A DNA stretch of 64,000 nucleotides, taken from Betaproteobacteria bacterium. GTDB lineage: Bacteria; Pseudomonadota; Gammaproteobacteria; Burkholderiales; SG8-41. Where the stretch lies: contig JAQGMI010000055.1 in assembly GCA_028292435.1 (NCBI GenBank), positions 45,776 through 109,775 on the forward strand, in the 5' to 3' direction. Positions 27,254 to 36,392 of this stretch are shown here, piece after piece. The notes beneath the pieces were generated by a model. That model was not told the origin of the DNA. It ran no database searches and saw nothing but the letters and a program-made list of their open reading frames with translations. Within the stretch, counting starts at the first letter, position 1, and each line of letters starts with the position of its first letter. The position numbers were made by a program, and so were the translations under genes.

Positions 27254-28656
27254 CCACCGCGATCGAACGCCTGCGCAAGGAAGTCGTCGGCAGCGACGGC
27301 AAGTTAAAACCGTTGCGCGTGATGGCCGCTTCCGGCCAGCTCGGGTATGGCATTCCCGATCCGGCTTTTAATGCCGGGCTCGAAAGAAAACCGCACTTGA
27401 TCGGCGCCGACATGGGCTCGATCGATCCGGGACCGTACTATCTGGGCGCGGGCAAGATGGCGCAGTCCGACACCATGGTGCGCGTCGATCTCGCCAAGTG
27501 CATTAACGGCGCACGCAAGCTTGGTATTCCGCTGCTGATCGGTACTGCCGGCAGCGCGGGCGCCGCGCCCCATCTCGCCGCAACGCTCGACATGGTGCGC
27601 GAAATTGCGCATCGCGACGGCCTCCACTTCCGTCTCGCGTCGATTGCGGGCGACATGCCGCGCGACGTGGTCAAGCAGGCGATCCGCAACAAGCGCGTCG
27701 TGCCGCTCGGCGAAATCGGCGAATTAACCGAGGCCGACGTCGACAACGCGACTCATCTCGTCGGGCAGATGGGCCTGGAAGCATTCCAGCGCGCGCTCAA
27801 TGCCGGCGCCGACGTGATCATCGCCGGTCGCGCTTGCGACTCCGCCGTGTTTGCCGCGGTGCCGGCGCTGCTCGGCTATCCGCTCGGCCCCACGCTGCAC
27901 ATGTCGAAAATCATCGAATGCTGCTCGCTGTGCTGCACGCCCGGTGGGCGCGACACCATTATCGGCACCATCGAAGGCGACAGCTTCACCGTCGACAGCA
28001 TGAATCCGATGCGTCATGCCTCGCCGATGTCGGTCGCCGCGCACAGTCTCTACGAGCAGGCTGATCCGTACGCGGTGCGCGAGCCCGAAGGCACGTTGCA
28101 CACGAAAGATGCACGCTATGAAGTCGTCGACGAACACCGCACGCGGGTGTCCGGCTCGCGCTGGGAGCCGGCCGCCCAGCTCACGGTAAAAATCGAAGGC
28201 GCCATGCGCGTCGGCGAACGCGCGATTTTGCTGGCCGGTTCAGCCGACCCGCGCGTGATCGCGAACGCGAAGTCGATCACGGCCGGCGTCGAGAAAACCG
28301 TGCGCGAGTTGACACCGCCGAATCCGGCGAAGCCGTACCAGATCATCTGGCGTGTGTATGGAATCGACGCGGTCTTTCCGTGGGCGACGCCGCCCGACCC
28401 GCTGCCGCGCGAAATCTTTTTCATGTGCGAAGTCATCGCCGATACCGCCGAAGAAGCGCGCGCGGTGGCGACCGTTACCAAGCAGTACCTGCTGCATCAT
28501 GGCTTTCCGGGACGGCTGTCGACCGCGGGCAATCTCGCTTTCCCGTTCACGCCGCCGGAAGTCGCCGCCGCGACTGCCTACCGCTTCAACGTCTATCACG
28601 TGATGGACGTCGATGCGCTCGAGCCTTTGTTCCCGCTCACCATCGAGGAGTTGTGA
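27250..28656 (+). CDS. AtuA-family protein (acyclic terpene utilisation AtuA / DUF1446-type)
   Basis: This encodes 468 residues. GSDGKLKPLRVMAASGQLGYGIPD at the N-terminus, DMGSIDPGPYYLGAG, LIGTAGSAGAAPHL, NAGADVIIAGRACDS and PGGRDTIIGTIE mark it as AtuA-like. AtuA is required for citronellol and geraniol breakdown in Pseudomonas but its chemistry is not known; related proteins are annotated as acyl-CoA-linked. It is coupled to DUF4387 upstream and to the binding protein downstream, since the stop TGA overlaps the next ATG (TGATG). Confidence 0.87.
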   Translation: MTTAIERLRKEVVGSDGKLKPLRVMAASGQLGYGIPDPAFNAGLERKPHLIGADMGSIDPGPYYLGAGKMAQSDTMVRVDLAKCINGARKLGIPLLIGTAGSAGAAPHLAATLDMVREIAHRDGLHFRLASIAGDMPRDVVKQAIRNKRVVPLGEIGELTEADVDNATHLVGQMGLEAFQRALNAGADVIIAGRACDSAVFAAVPALLGYPLGPTLHMSKIIECCSLCCTPGGRDTIIGTIEGDSFTVDSMNPMRHASPMSVAAHSLYEQADPYAVREPEGTLHTKDARYEVVDEHRTRVSGSRWEPAAQLTVKIEGAMRVGERAILLAGSADPRVIANAKSITAGVEKTVRELTPPNPAKPYQIIWRVYGIDAVFPWATPPDPLPREIFFMCEVIADTAEEARAVATVTKQYLLHHGFPGRLSTAGNLAFPFTPPEVAAATAYRFNVYHVMDVDALEPLFPLTIEEL

Positions 28657-29660
28657 TGAAACCGACCGGGCTGATTATCGTCGCGCTGGCGCTCATGCTC
28701 GCAACCGGCTCGCATGCTGCCGAGACGAACGAAGTGCGCATCGTCAAGCAGATCGGGCTCGGCTTTCTGCCGATCATGGTGATGGAGCATGAGAAGTTGA
28801 TCGAAAAGCACACGCGCGCAGCCGGCTTAGGCGACGTGAAAGGCGTTTACGCGACAACCGTCGGTCCAGCGGTGATGAACGACGCCATGCTCGCCGGCCG
28901 CATCGACATCGGCACCAACGGGCCCACCTCGGTCATTCTCATCTGGGCGCGCACCAAAGGCACGGAGAATGAGATCAAAGGCGTGGCGGCGATGATCACC
29001 TCGCCGATGTGGCTCAACACGAACAAACCGAACATCAAGACGGTGCGCGACATCGCGCCGGAAGACCGCATCGCCGTGCCCGGCATCAAGACCTCCAACC
29101 AGGCGATCGTGCTGCAGATGGCAACGGCGCAGGCGCTCGGCAAGGAGCAGTTCGACAAGTTCACCGCGCAGACGGTCGCGATGTCGCACTTCGACGGCAT
29201 GGCCGCGCTGCTGTCGAAAAAAGAGATTACGCTGCATTTGACGTCGCCGCCTGTGCAATACCTCGAGCTCGAGCAGCCGGGCATTCAGCGCGTGCTCAAT
29301 TCGGACGATATCCTCGGCGGCCCGTCGACGTTCTCGAATATTTTCTCGAGCGGCAAATTCCGCGCCGCGAACCCTCGCACGTACAAGGCGGCGCTCGCGG
29401 CTTTCACTGAGGCCGTCGCACTGATCAATAAGGACAAGAAGTGGGCGTCGCAGGTTTACCTGAACGTTTCAGGCGACAAGAAAAGCACGGTGGCGGACAT
29501 CCTGAAGCAGCTCGAAGACGTGAACATCCAGTTCACCACGACCCCGCGCAATGTCCAGAAATATGCCGACTTCATGTTCGACGCCGGCTATATCAAAACG
29601 CGGGCTGCCTCGTGGAAGGACTTGTACTTCCCCGAAATTCACGATCTCCCGGGGAGCTGA
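28656..29660 (+). CDS. SsuA/NrtA-like periplasmic substrate-binding protein
   Basis: This 334-residue protein has a signal peptide (LIIVALALMLATGSHAAE). The mature part begins VRIVKQIGLGFLPIMVMEH and contains AGRIDIGTNGPTSVIL, the pattern of the NrtA/SsuA/TauA class of ABC-type receptors (type II periplasmic fold). No permease or ATPase gene follows. It is translated through the AtuA stop codon, which ties it to the same pathway. It differs in family from the Bug proteins around it. A possible ligand is a small organic acid or sulfonate-like molecule, but this cannot be told here. Confidence 0.85.
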   Translation: MKPTGLIIVALALMLATGSHAAETNEVRIVKQIGLGFLPIMVMEHEKLIEKHTRAAGLGDVKGVYATTVGPAVMNDAMLAGRIDIGTNGPTSVILIWARTKGTENEIKGVAAMITSPMWLNTNKPNIKTVRDIAPEDRIAVPGIKTSNQAIVLQMATAQALGKEQFDKFTAQTVAMSHFDGMAALLSKKEITLHLTSPPVQYLELEQPGIQRVLNSDDILGGPSTFSNIFSSGKFRAANPRTYKAALAAFTEAVALINKDKKWASQVYLNVSGDKKSTVADILKQLEDVNIQFTTTPRNVQKYADFMFDAGYIKTRAASWKDLYFPEIHDLPGS

Positions 29661-29661
29661 G

Positions 29662-30306
29662 ATGGCTTTAGCACTGCTCGGCGGCGGTTTCGATTGCTCG
29701 GCGGCCGCACCGGACGAGTTCGACGATTGGTACGATACCGAGCACGTGCCGGAACGGCTGCGGATCAGCGGCTTCATCAACGCCGTGCGCTGGATCGGCG
29801 CCGAAAATCCCAAAATCTCGCTAGCAATCTACGATCTGGAAAGCCTGGCGGTGCTGCAGAAGCCTGAATACATCGCGGTGTCGCCGGCAAACTTCTCGCC
29901 GTGGGCGAAACGCATGCTGATCGATCACTGCACGCGACTTTGCCGCTTCAACTGCATACAGATCACCCCTGGCGATCGCGTGGCGCCGGACAACGCGCAG
30001 GGACTGCTCGTGTCTGCGATAAATGTGGCACCTGAGGCCGATGCCGAATTCAACGAGTGGTACGACACTGAGCACCTGCCGCGGCTCACAGAAATTCCGG
30101 GGGTCATCTGCGCGCGGCGCTTCACTTCGCCCGGCGCCGGCCACAAGTATGTCGCCACCTACCATCTCAGCACGCCGGATGTCTGCGCGTCGGCGGCGTG
30201 GCAGGCAGCGGCGACCACGCCGTGGACACAGAAATTGCTGCCGCACCTGAGCGATCGCCTGCGCCTGGTGCTCAGACGCTACGTGCGAACACGGCCGCTG
30301 CCGTAA
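29662..30306 (+). CDS. Duplicated dimeric alpha/beta-barrel (EthD-like) protein
   Basis: This 214-residue protein consists of two similar halves. Each contains WYDTEH (23-28 and 133-138) in the frame of an acidic helix followed by PERL or PRLTEIPG, and each begins with a hydrophobic strand. The pattern is that of the ferredoxin-like dimeric alpha/beta-barrel superfamily (EthD, muconolactone isomerase-like), fused in tandem as a covalent dimer. It begins two bases after the binding-protein stop, so it belongs to the same operon. It could be an isomerase or lyase on the substrate imported. A relative with weaker motifs is at 44097-44777. Confidence 0.78.
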   Translation: MALALLGGGFDCSAAAPDEFDDWYDTEHVPERLRISGFINAVRWIGAENPKISLAIYDLESLAVLQKPEYIAVSPANFSPWAKRMLIDHCTRLCRFNCIQITPGDRVAPDNAQGLLVSAINVAPEADAEFNEWYDTEHLPRLTEIPGVICARRFTSPGAGHKYVATYHLSTPDVCASAAWQAAATTPWTQKLLPHLSDRLRLVLRRYVRTRPLP

Positions 30307-30331
30307 CCCGAAGTCGCGTCGAACCTGCGCG

Positions 30332-31294
30332 TCAGGCCGTCTTCGGAAATCCGTAAAGCGATTCCGGGTTGTTCACGAGAATGCGATTGCGCATTTTCTC
30401 ATCGGGTACCCACACCGTCATCAGGTCGAACAGCACTGCGTCGTCCGGTTTGGTGTCGACCATCGTCGGGTGCGGCCAATCGCTGCCCCACACCAGGCGC
30501 TCGGGCGCGGCTTTCACGAATGCATGCGCGATTTTCGTCGCGTCCGGATAATCCGGCGGGCCGACTTTCGTGTTCGAGTACGCGCCCGACAGCTTGACCC
30601 ACGTCTTGCCCTTATCCATGAGGCCGAGAACGATCGCGTGCGACGCATGCTCGGTGCCCGCGGGCAACGTCGGATTGCCCAGGTGGTCGAACACCATCGG
30701 TGTCGGCAGGCGCCGCAGCACGTCCGCCAGTTCGACGATCTGCGCAGCTTCCATGTTGAATTGAACGTGCCAGCCCATGTCCGCGATGCGCCTGGCGAGC
30801 GGCTCGATCATTTCGGGCTGCACCACGCGGCTCTTCGGATCGCCGATGCTGAAGCGAATGCCGCGTACGCCGGCGTCGTGAAAACGTTTCAATTCCGCAT
30901 CGCTGATTGTCGGCAGCACGACCGCAACTCCGCGCGCATTGCCGTTTGCCTGCTTCAACGCGTCGATCGTGACTTCATTTTCGGTGCCGTAATTGCGCGG
31001 CTGCACGATGACGTGACGCGTCGTGCCGATGCGCTTCTGCAGCAGGCGGTATTCGGCCATCGAGCCGTTCGACGGCGCCGGTCGTCCCGGCGTCGGCACC
31101 ATTGCAAAGCGCGCCGGATCGTAAATATGATGATGACAATCGCACGCGTTGACAGGCGCCTTCAATTTGGGCGGCGCGGTGCCGCTCGAATTCGGCACCT
31201 GCTGCGCCAGCGTCTCACGCATGGAAATTCCCGCCGTCGCAACGGCCGCCGCCGCCATCGATGCCGCCTTGATAAATCCGCGTCGTGCAATCAT
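30332..31294 (-). CDS. Tat-exported amidohydrolase-family (LigI/2-pyrone-4,6-dicarboxylate lactonase-like) protein
   Basis: This 320-residue protein begins with a twin-arginine signal (RRGFIK, 4-9) and a hydrophobic stretch ending TLAQQ. The TIM-barrel metal site is seen as CDCHHHIYDP (His54, His56), FNMEAA with neighbouring FDHLGNP, and the catalytic Asp in WGSDWPHP. These match the amidohydrolase-2 group of lactonases and related hydrolases. Export by Tat implies folding with metal in the cytoplasm and action in the periplasm. It points away from the ACMSD-like gene at 31438. Confidence 0.88.
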   Translation of the reverse strand: MIARRGFIKAASMAAAAVATAGISMRETLAQQVPNSSGTAPPKLKAPVNACDCHHHIYDPARFAMVPTPGRPAPSNGSMAEYRLLQKRIGTTRHVIVQPRNYGTENEVTIDALKQANGNARGVAVVLPTISDAELKRFHDAGVRGIRFSIGDPKSRVVQPEMIEPLARRIADMGWHVQFNMEAAQIVELADVLRRLPTPMVFDHLGNPTLPAGTEHASHAIVLGLMDKGKTWVKLSGAYSNTKVGPPDYPDATKIAHAFVKAAPERLVWGSDWPHPTMVDTKPDDAVLFDLMTVWVPDEKMRNRILVNNPESLYGFPKTA

Positions 31295-31437
31295 GTTCTC
31301 CCCCTGTTGGTTTCATTATGCCGAAAGCTTCGCCCATGCCCCGATTCGCGTCAAGCCTTAACCGCGGGCCGGCATGTAATAATCCCGCTCGACGTCAAAA
31401 CGATGGCCGCAGAGGCCACATCACAGGAGAGAGAACA

Positions 31438-32538
31438 ATGAAAACACGCAGAGACTTCCTGAAGGACACGGCTGCGACCGCGGGCGTGATATTCACCGGC
31501 TGCAGCCTGCTCGACGCCGCGCCTGTGCGCGCCCAGGCGCCCGGCAAGAAACGCACGCCGGTGATGCTCAAGGGCAAACGCGTAAAGACAATCGATGTCC
31601 ACGCGCATTGCCTGATTCCCGAAGCGCTCGCACTGCTGCCGGCCGACGAAGCGAAAACCATTTTTCCGCAGACCAAGGGTGCGCAGCAATTCGAAATTCA
31701 GCTAGGCGAGCGGCTCGCCGGCATGGATGCGCAGGGCATCGACATCGAAGTATTGAGCATCAACCCGTGGTGGTATCGCAAGGAGCGCGAGCTTGTGGAA
31801 AAAATTATCCGCGCGCAGAACGAAGGGCTCGCGGCGCTATGCGCCAAGCAGCCGGACCGGTTCTATGCGTTCGCGTCGCTCTCCCTGCAATTTCCCGATC
31901 TCGCGGTACAGCAACTCGACGACGCCGTGCGAAAGTACGGCTTGAAAGGCGCAGCGATCGGCGGCAGCGTCGCCGGCGAGGAATTCGCGGATCCTAAATT
32001 TCATCCGGTATGGGCGAAGGCGGAAGAACTCGGGGTAACGCTGTTCATCCACCCGCAAAGCACGCCCGAGCTCGCGAAGCGCTTTCGCGGCAACGGCTGG
32101 CTGTCGAACGTGATCGGCAATCCGCTCGATACGACGATTGCGCTGCAACACCTGATCTTCGAAGGCACGCTCGACAAGTATCCGCGGCTTAAAGTCTGCT
32201 CCGCGCACGGCGGCGGCTATCTCGGTTCGTATGCGCCGCGCTCGGACCATGGCTGCTTCATCTCGCCGCAGAACTGCAATCCGAACGTCGTGCTGAAGAA
32301 GAAGCCGACCGAGTATCTGAACCAGATGTATTTCGACGCGCTCGTGTTCACGCCCGAAGCTTTACGCCATCTCGTCGCCCAGGTTGGCTCAAGCCAGGTC
32401 GTGCTCGGCACCGATCACCCGATTCCGTGGGAAGAGCATCCGGTCGACCATGTGATGGCAACCAAGACGCTGTCGAACAAGGACAAGTTCGGGATTCTGT
32501 CCGGCAACGCGGCGAAAATGCTCGGCATCAAGGTTTAA
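31438..32538 (+). CDS. Tat-exported amidohydrolase-2 (ACMSD-like decarboxylase family) protein
   Basis: This 366-residue protein has a twin-arginine signal (RRDFLK, 4-9). FTGC at 19-22 is close to a lipobox, so it might be a lipoprotein, though an alternative cleavage after APVRAQ is possible. The metal-site motifs are IDVHAHCLIP (His55, His57), LFIHPQ, SAHGGGYLGSY and GTDHPIPWEE. This set is typical of the 2-amino-3-carboxymuconate semialdehyde decarboxylase-like group, which removes carboxylate from unsaturated acids or hydrolyses lactones. The family is usually cytoplasmic, so export is notable. It is followed after seven bases by the amidase gene. Confidence 0.9.
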   Translation: MKTRRDFLKDTAATAGVIFTGCSLLDAAPVRAQAPGKKRTPVMLKGKRVKTIDVHAHCLIPEALALLPADEAKTIFPQTKGAQQFEIQLGERLAGMDAQGIDIEVLSINPWWYRKERELVEKIIRAQNEGLAALCAKQPDRFYAFASLSLQFPDLAVQQLDDAVRKYGLKGAAIGGSVAGEEFADPKFHPVWAKAEELGVTLFIHPQSTPELAKRFRGNGWLSNVIGNPLDTTIALQHLIFEGTLDKYPRLKVCSAHGGGYLGSYAPRSDHGCFISPQNCNPNVVLKKKPTEYLNQMYFDALVFTPEALRHLVAQVGSSQVVLGTDHPIPWEEHPVDHVMATKTLSNKDKFGILSGNAAKMLGIKV

Positions 32539-32545
32539 CGCCCGC

Positions 32546-34252
32546 ATGAAGCGCTATCTGCTGCTTGTCCTGCTGGCGGCGAGCTGCGCCGCCGGCGCGG
32601 CTGACCGCCCCACGCCTCGCCAGCCTTTCACCGTCGTCGAAGCAAGCATTGCCGACATGCAGAAGGCGCTCGCGAGCGGCCGCATCACCTCGCGCCAGCT
32701 CGTGCAGCAGTACCTGGCGCGCATCGCATTTTATGAAGACAAGCTCAACGCGGCGATGACGGTGAATGCGCGTGCGCTCGAGCAGGCCGACGCCCTCGAT
32801 CGCGAGCGCGCGCGCGGTAAGGTGCGCGGGCCGCTGCATGGCATTCCGATCGCGGTCAAAGACAACATTCACACCACCGACATGCCGACGACCGGCGGGG
32901 CGCTGGCTTTCGACGGTCTCGTGCCGCCGTACGAAGCGACTCTCATCAAAAATCTGCGCGATGCGGGCGCGATCATTATCGCGAAAACGATCATGACCGA
33001 ACTCGCCAACTGGGTCACGACGGCACCGACGTTGATGCCGTCAAACTACAACGCGCTCAAAGGTTACGGCATGAACCCGTACGATCCGCGGCGCGACCCG
33101 CGCGAGCCGAACTTCGACGGCCGTCCGGTGCTGCTGCCCGGCGGCTCGAGTTCGGGTATTGGTACATCAGCGAATCTGTGGGCGGCTAATGTCGGCACTG
33201 AAACGTCCGGTTCGCTGTTGAGTCCGGCGAATCTCACGATGCTCGCAACCATCAAGCCGACCGTCGGCCGCATCAGCCGCTACGGCATCATTCCGCTCAC
33301 GGCCGATCAGGACACCGCGGGGCCGATGGGCCGCACGGTTGCCGACGTCGCGATCCTGATGGGTGTGCTCGAAGGCGCTGCGCCCGACCCGCGCGATGCC
33401 GCTACTACCGCGTGCACGCCGCCGCCGCGCCGCGATTACACCCGTTACCTGAAGCGTGACGCATTGCAAGGCGCTCGCATCGGCATTCCGCGCGCTTTTT
33501 ATTACGACGCCATTACGCCGCCGGGCGAGAAGGCGGCGCGCGGCGGACTGCCGGCCGATCAGCAAGCGGTCATGGCAGGCGCGATTGCAATCTTGAAGCA
33601 CTTGGGCGCGGTGATCGTCGATCCCGCCGACATTCCAAGCGTCGTCGAAAAAGATGAAAGCAAAAACGTTCTGCGATGGGACACCTGCCGCGGCTATCAA
33701 AACGCCAAGGGCAAGGACGCCAATTGCTCGGTGGTCGCAAAATATGGATTCAAGCGCGACTTCAATCTCTGGCTCGCAAGCCTCGGCAGCCGCGCGCCCG
33801 TCAAAGATCTGGCCGAACTGCGCAACTGGAACCTTGCGCACAAGAATGCAGGCGCGATCAAATACGGCCAGTCGCTGCTCGACGTCTCAGATGAAATGGA
33901 TCTCGATGCCGACCGCGCGCGTTACGAGGCCGATCGCGCAAAAGACATCGCCATCTATGGCACGAACGGCATTGATGCGATCATGAAGTCCGAGCGGCTC
34001 GATGCAATCCTGTTTCCGGCTGGTAGCGGTGCGGCGATTTCGGCGAAGCCCGGCTATCCGACCGTTATCGTGCCGTTTGCAATGGTCGCCAATCCGCCGA
34101 CGCCGCCGTTTCCCGCCGGCTTCACGCCGCAGCCGCAACCGTTCGGCGTGAGCTTCGCCGGCATGGCGTGCAGCGAACCGCGCCTCATCGCTCTTGCGTA
34201 CGCGTTCGAACAGGCGACGCGGCGACGCGTGCCGCCGGCGGCGGCGCCCTGA
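32546..34252 (+). CDS. Exported amidase-signature family protein
   Basis: This 568-residue protein has a short signal peptide (LLLVLLAASCAAGAAD). The amidase signature is complete: Lys105 in IAVKDNIHTTD, GGSSSG (199-204) with the structural Ser, and the nucleophile Ser223 in GTETSGSLLSPA. It therefore should hydrolyse an amide to a carboxylate. Insertions around 160-195 and 380-420 lengthen it relative to the ca. 470-residue average. It shares a presumed operon with the Tat-exported hydrolase upstream. Together they could turn an amide substrate into an acid for uptake. Confidence 0.92.
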   Translation: MKRYLLLVLLAASCAAGAADRPTPRQPFTVVEASIADMQKALASGRITSRQLVQQYLARIAFYEDKLNAAMTVNARALEQADALDRERARGKVRGPLHGIPIAVKDNIHTTDMPTTGGALAFDGLVPPYEATLIKNLRDAGAIIIAKTIMTELANWVTTAPTLMPSNYNALKGYGMNPYDPRRDPREPNFDGRPVLLPGGSSSGIGTSANLWAANVGTETSGSLLSPANLTMLATIKPTVGRISRYGIIPLTADQDTAGPMGRTVADVAILMGVLEGAAPDPRDAATTACTPPPRRDYTRYLKRDALQGARIGIPRAFYYDAITPPGEKAARGGLPADQQAVMAGAIAILKHLGAVIVDPADIPSVVEKDESKNVLRWDTCRGYQNAKGKDANCSVVAKYGFKRDFNLWLASLGSRAPVKDLAELRNWNLAHKNAGAIKYGQSLLDVSDEMDLDADRARYEADRAKDIAIYGTNGIDAIMKSERLDAILFPAGSGAAISAKPGYPTVIVPFAMVANPPTPPFPAGFTPQPQPFGVSFAGMACSEPRLIALAYAFEQATRRRVPPAAAP

Positions 34253-34360
34253 TTTCCTGCGCGGCGATCATGCATGACCAATCGAGGTTACCGCCTGAAC
34301 ACCGGCTATTTCATCGTTCGGGTGCAAGCGTCAATGCTCGATAAATGAAACTGTATGCGG

Positions 34361-36181
34361 TCAGCCACCGAGCCGTTTCAACTCCACAACTGCGCCTCGA
34401 TATTCAGTGAAGTCCCTGGGGCAACCCTGCTTCGCATGCTCTAGAAGTTCGCGCGCCTCGCGCTCGCGGTTATCGATGAGATACGATTCGGCCAGATAAA
34501 ACTCCGCTTCGCAAACCTGTCCGCGCCGCGTCTTAGGGTCTGCGTTTTCCGCCGCCGCGAGCAAACCGTTAGCGTCCGTTTTTCCGCGCAGGAAATCGAT
34601 TATCGGCGCCGGCCACTTTGCTCTATCGCCTGCGGCCCCGCTTGACGCGAGTTCGCTGCGCGCCGTCTGCGCATTCCCGCTGCGCGCTAATGCCAAAAAA
34701 CGCCAGATCACCATATAAGCGTCGGCGTCTTTCAGCAGCAACCCGTCTGCGAAATCGGTCGCCGACGACGAGTATTGAGCGTGATAAAAGTTGGCAAGGC
34801 CGCGCTGGTAATAAAAGGAACCATTTTTTGGCTCAACGCGAATCGCTTCGTTAAAATCGGCAATCGCGCGCATAAATTCGCCTTTCGCCTGCCACGCGCC
34901 GGCGCGAATGTTATAAGCCATCCCGACCTTGGCATTGCGCGATATCGCCTCGCCGGAATCTGCAATTACACGGTCGTACTCGCCAATGAAAAGTCCGGCA
35001 ACAGCGCGATACACATAGCTGTCGCCGCTTTTGGGGTCCAACTTGATTGCGTCGTTCAAGTCGGCAATTGCACGCTCGTAATCGCCCTTGATGAGCCACG
35101 CTTTACCGCGGTTCAAGTACGCGTATGCATACTTTGGATCGAGCCGAACGGCCTCATTGAAGTCCGCTATTGCATTGTCCGAATCGCGTTGCTTCATCCG
35201 CTCTTCGCCGCGCAGCAGAAATCCGATCGCGCTGTGCGGTTCGAGCCCGATGGGACGGGCGAGCAGGACCGCTGCCACAGCGAGTGCAGCCATTGATCCG
35301 CCAAGTCGTGCCCAGCTCTTGGTTCGGCGGGCAGGATCGAGCGGGCGTGCAAGCGCGAGGCCAAGCAAAAAGCCGGCTGCCAGCCCGCCAAGATGCGCCG
35401 CATTGTCGATACCGGCATGGCTGAACCCGTAAAAAAGCGAATAGGCAATGAACGCGTAAGTGCCATTGCGTTGCTCCTTCATGACCGACAGCGGCACCTG
35501 ATTGCGCTTGTCCAGCATGAACGAAACCATTGCGCCGAAGACGCCGAAGATGGCGCCGGATGCGCCCGCGCTGTTTACCATCGGATTCCACAGCACGCTG
35601 GCGAGACTGCCGGCAAGTCCCGCCAGCACGTAAATCACCAGATAGTAGAAATTTCCGTACAGCCTTTCCACGACACGCCCGGTTTCATAGAGCGCCCACA
35701 TATTCAGCAGCAAATGGATAAAGCCAAAATGTATGAACGTGCTCGTGAAGAGGCGCCACCATTGACCGCTCGTCGTAAACGGGCCGAAATTGGACCCCCA
35801 CGCGACGTGGATTGCGCCATTCGGGGTCATGAAACCGGCGCCCGTCAGCAGCATCAACAAAAAAACCACGACATTGAGCACCACCAGCGTCGGCGTGACA
35901 TACGCTTTGGAAGTCACCGCCCGCAAGCGCATCTGGAAATCTATTGCGTCCGCACGCTCCCTGGAAAACTGCTCGCTCTGCCGCTGCGGCAACAGCGCTT
36001 CCAGCTCTGCAGCCTCCGGTTCATCCGCCGCCCACACCGTGATGAACGGCGGCCCTGCCCCCTTGGTAATTAGAGCAGCGTCGATCTGATCGGGAGCGAT
36101 TTTCCAAGCGCAGCTTTTTTCCGGTGCGCTGCACGTTGACGACGCTCGAAAGCGGCAAGGTGAGTTGGTCATCGTCCGCAA
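34361..36181 (-). CDS. Rhomboid-family intramembrane protease with TPR repeats (frame broken near its N-terminus)
   Basis: The sequence encodes a rhomboid core: HFGFIHLLLNMWAL, the catalytic Ser in NSAGASGAIFG and the His in DNAAHLGGLAAG, spread over six hydrophobic helices. About five to six TPR-like repeats follow, such as YAYLNRGKAWLIKGDYERAIADLNDAI, ending in a helical C-terminus. The frame is open to 36181 but the first 25 codons there look non-coding. The expected N-terminal domain lies in another frame on the upstream side (see 36021-36392). Joined across the A-run, the protein would have about 660 residues. Confidence 0.8.
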   Translation of the reverse strand: MRTMTNSPCRFRASSTCSAPEKSCAWKIAPDQIDAALITKGAGPPFITVWAADEPEAAELEALLPQRQSEQFSRERADAIDFQMRLRAVTSKAYVTPTLVVLNVVVFLLMLLTGAGFMTPNGAIHVAWGSNFGPFTTSGQWWRLFTSTFIHFGFIHLLLNMWALYETGRVVERLYGNFYYLVIYVLAGLAGSLASVLWNPMVNSAGASGAIFGVFGAMVSFMLDKRNQVPLSVMKEQRNGTYAFIAYSLFYGFSHAGIDNAAHLGGLAAGFLLGLALARPLDPARRTKSWARLGGSMAALAVAAVLLARPIGLEPHSAIGFLLRGEERMKQRDSDNAIADFNEAVRLDPKYAYAYLNRGKAWLIKGDYERAIADLNDAIKLDPKSGDSYVYRAVAGLFIGEYDRVIADSGEAISRNAKVGMAYNIRAGAWQAKGEFMRAIADFNEAIRVEPKNGSFYYQRGLANFYHAQYSSSATDFADGLLLKDADAYMVIWRFLALARSGNAQTARSELASSGAAGDRAKWPAPIIDFLRGKTDANGLLAAAENADPKTRRGQVCEAEFYLAESYLIDNREREARELLEHAKQGCPRDFTEYRGAVVELKRLGG

Positions 36182-36392
36182 ACATCAAAAATCTTTTACG
36201 ACTTGTTTCAAAGACCGCATCGGTCGCGTTGACCGTCAAAGCAGCTTTACCCTTTAACCGAAACCGGTTTGCCGGCAGACTACTAGCAACAAAAAACGCG
36301 GGATCGCTCAGGCTGACCGAAAAGGTTTTATAGGTCATCGCCGTGCCGGACGTTAAGTCGCCCGCGGCAGGCTCACTCGATTGGTCCGTCAT
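36021..36392 (-). pseudogene. N-terminal part of the rhomboid-TPR gene in another frame
   Basis: From ATG 36392 (GGGGGGTGGC upstream) the minus strand encodes MTDQSSEPAAGDLTSG, then FSVSLSDPAFFVASSLPANR and TVNATDAVFETSRKR, reaching VVNVQRTGKK. The rest of this frame (to 36021) is Arg-rich and shadow-like. Shifting one base at the run of six As just after QRTG gives GKSCAWKIAPDQIDAALI and joins smoothly to the rhomboid frame. The gene appears to be one whose frame is broken by one extra A. Confidence 0.6.
36115..36120 (-). other. Frameshift site in an A6 run
   Basis: Six As (six Ts on the + strand) lie where the two frames of the rhomboid-TPR gene meet. Reading AAAAA in place of AAAAAA restores one continuous frame. 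Confidence 0.6.

Noticed and set aside
36115..36120. Programmed -1 frameshift at A AAA AAG in the rhomboid-TPR gene
   Set aside because: The heptamer is in the right phase, but a -1 slip leads to a third frame, not to the rhomboid frame. A one-base length change of the run is the simpler explanation.
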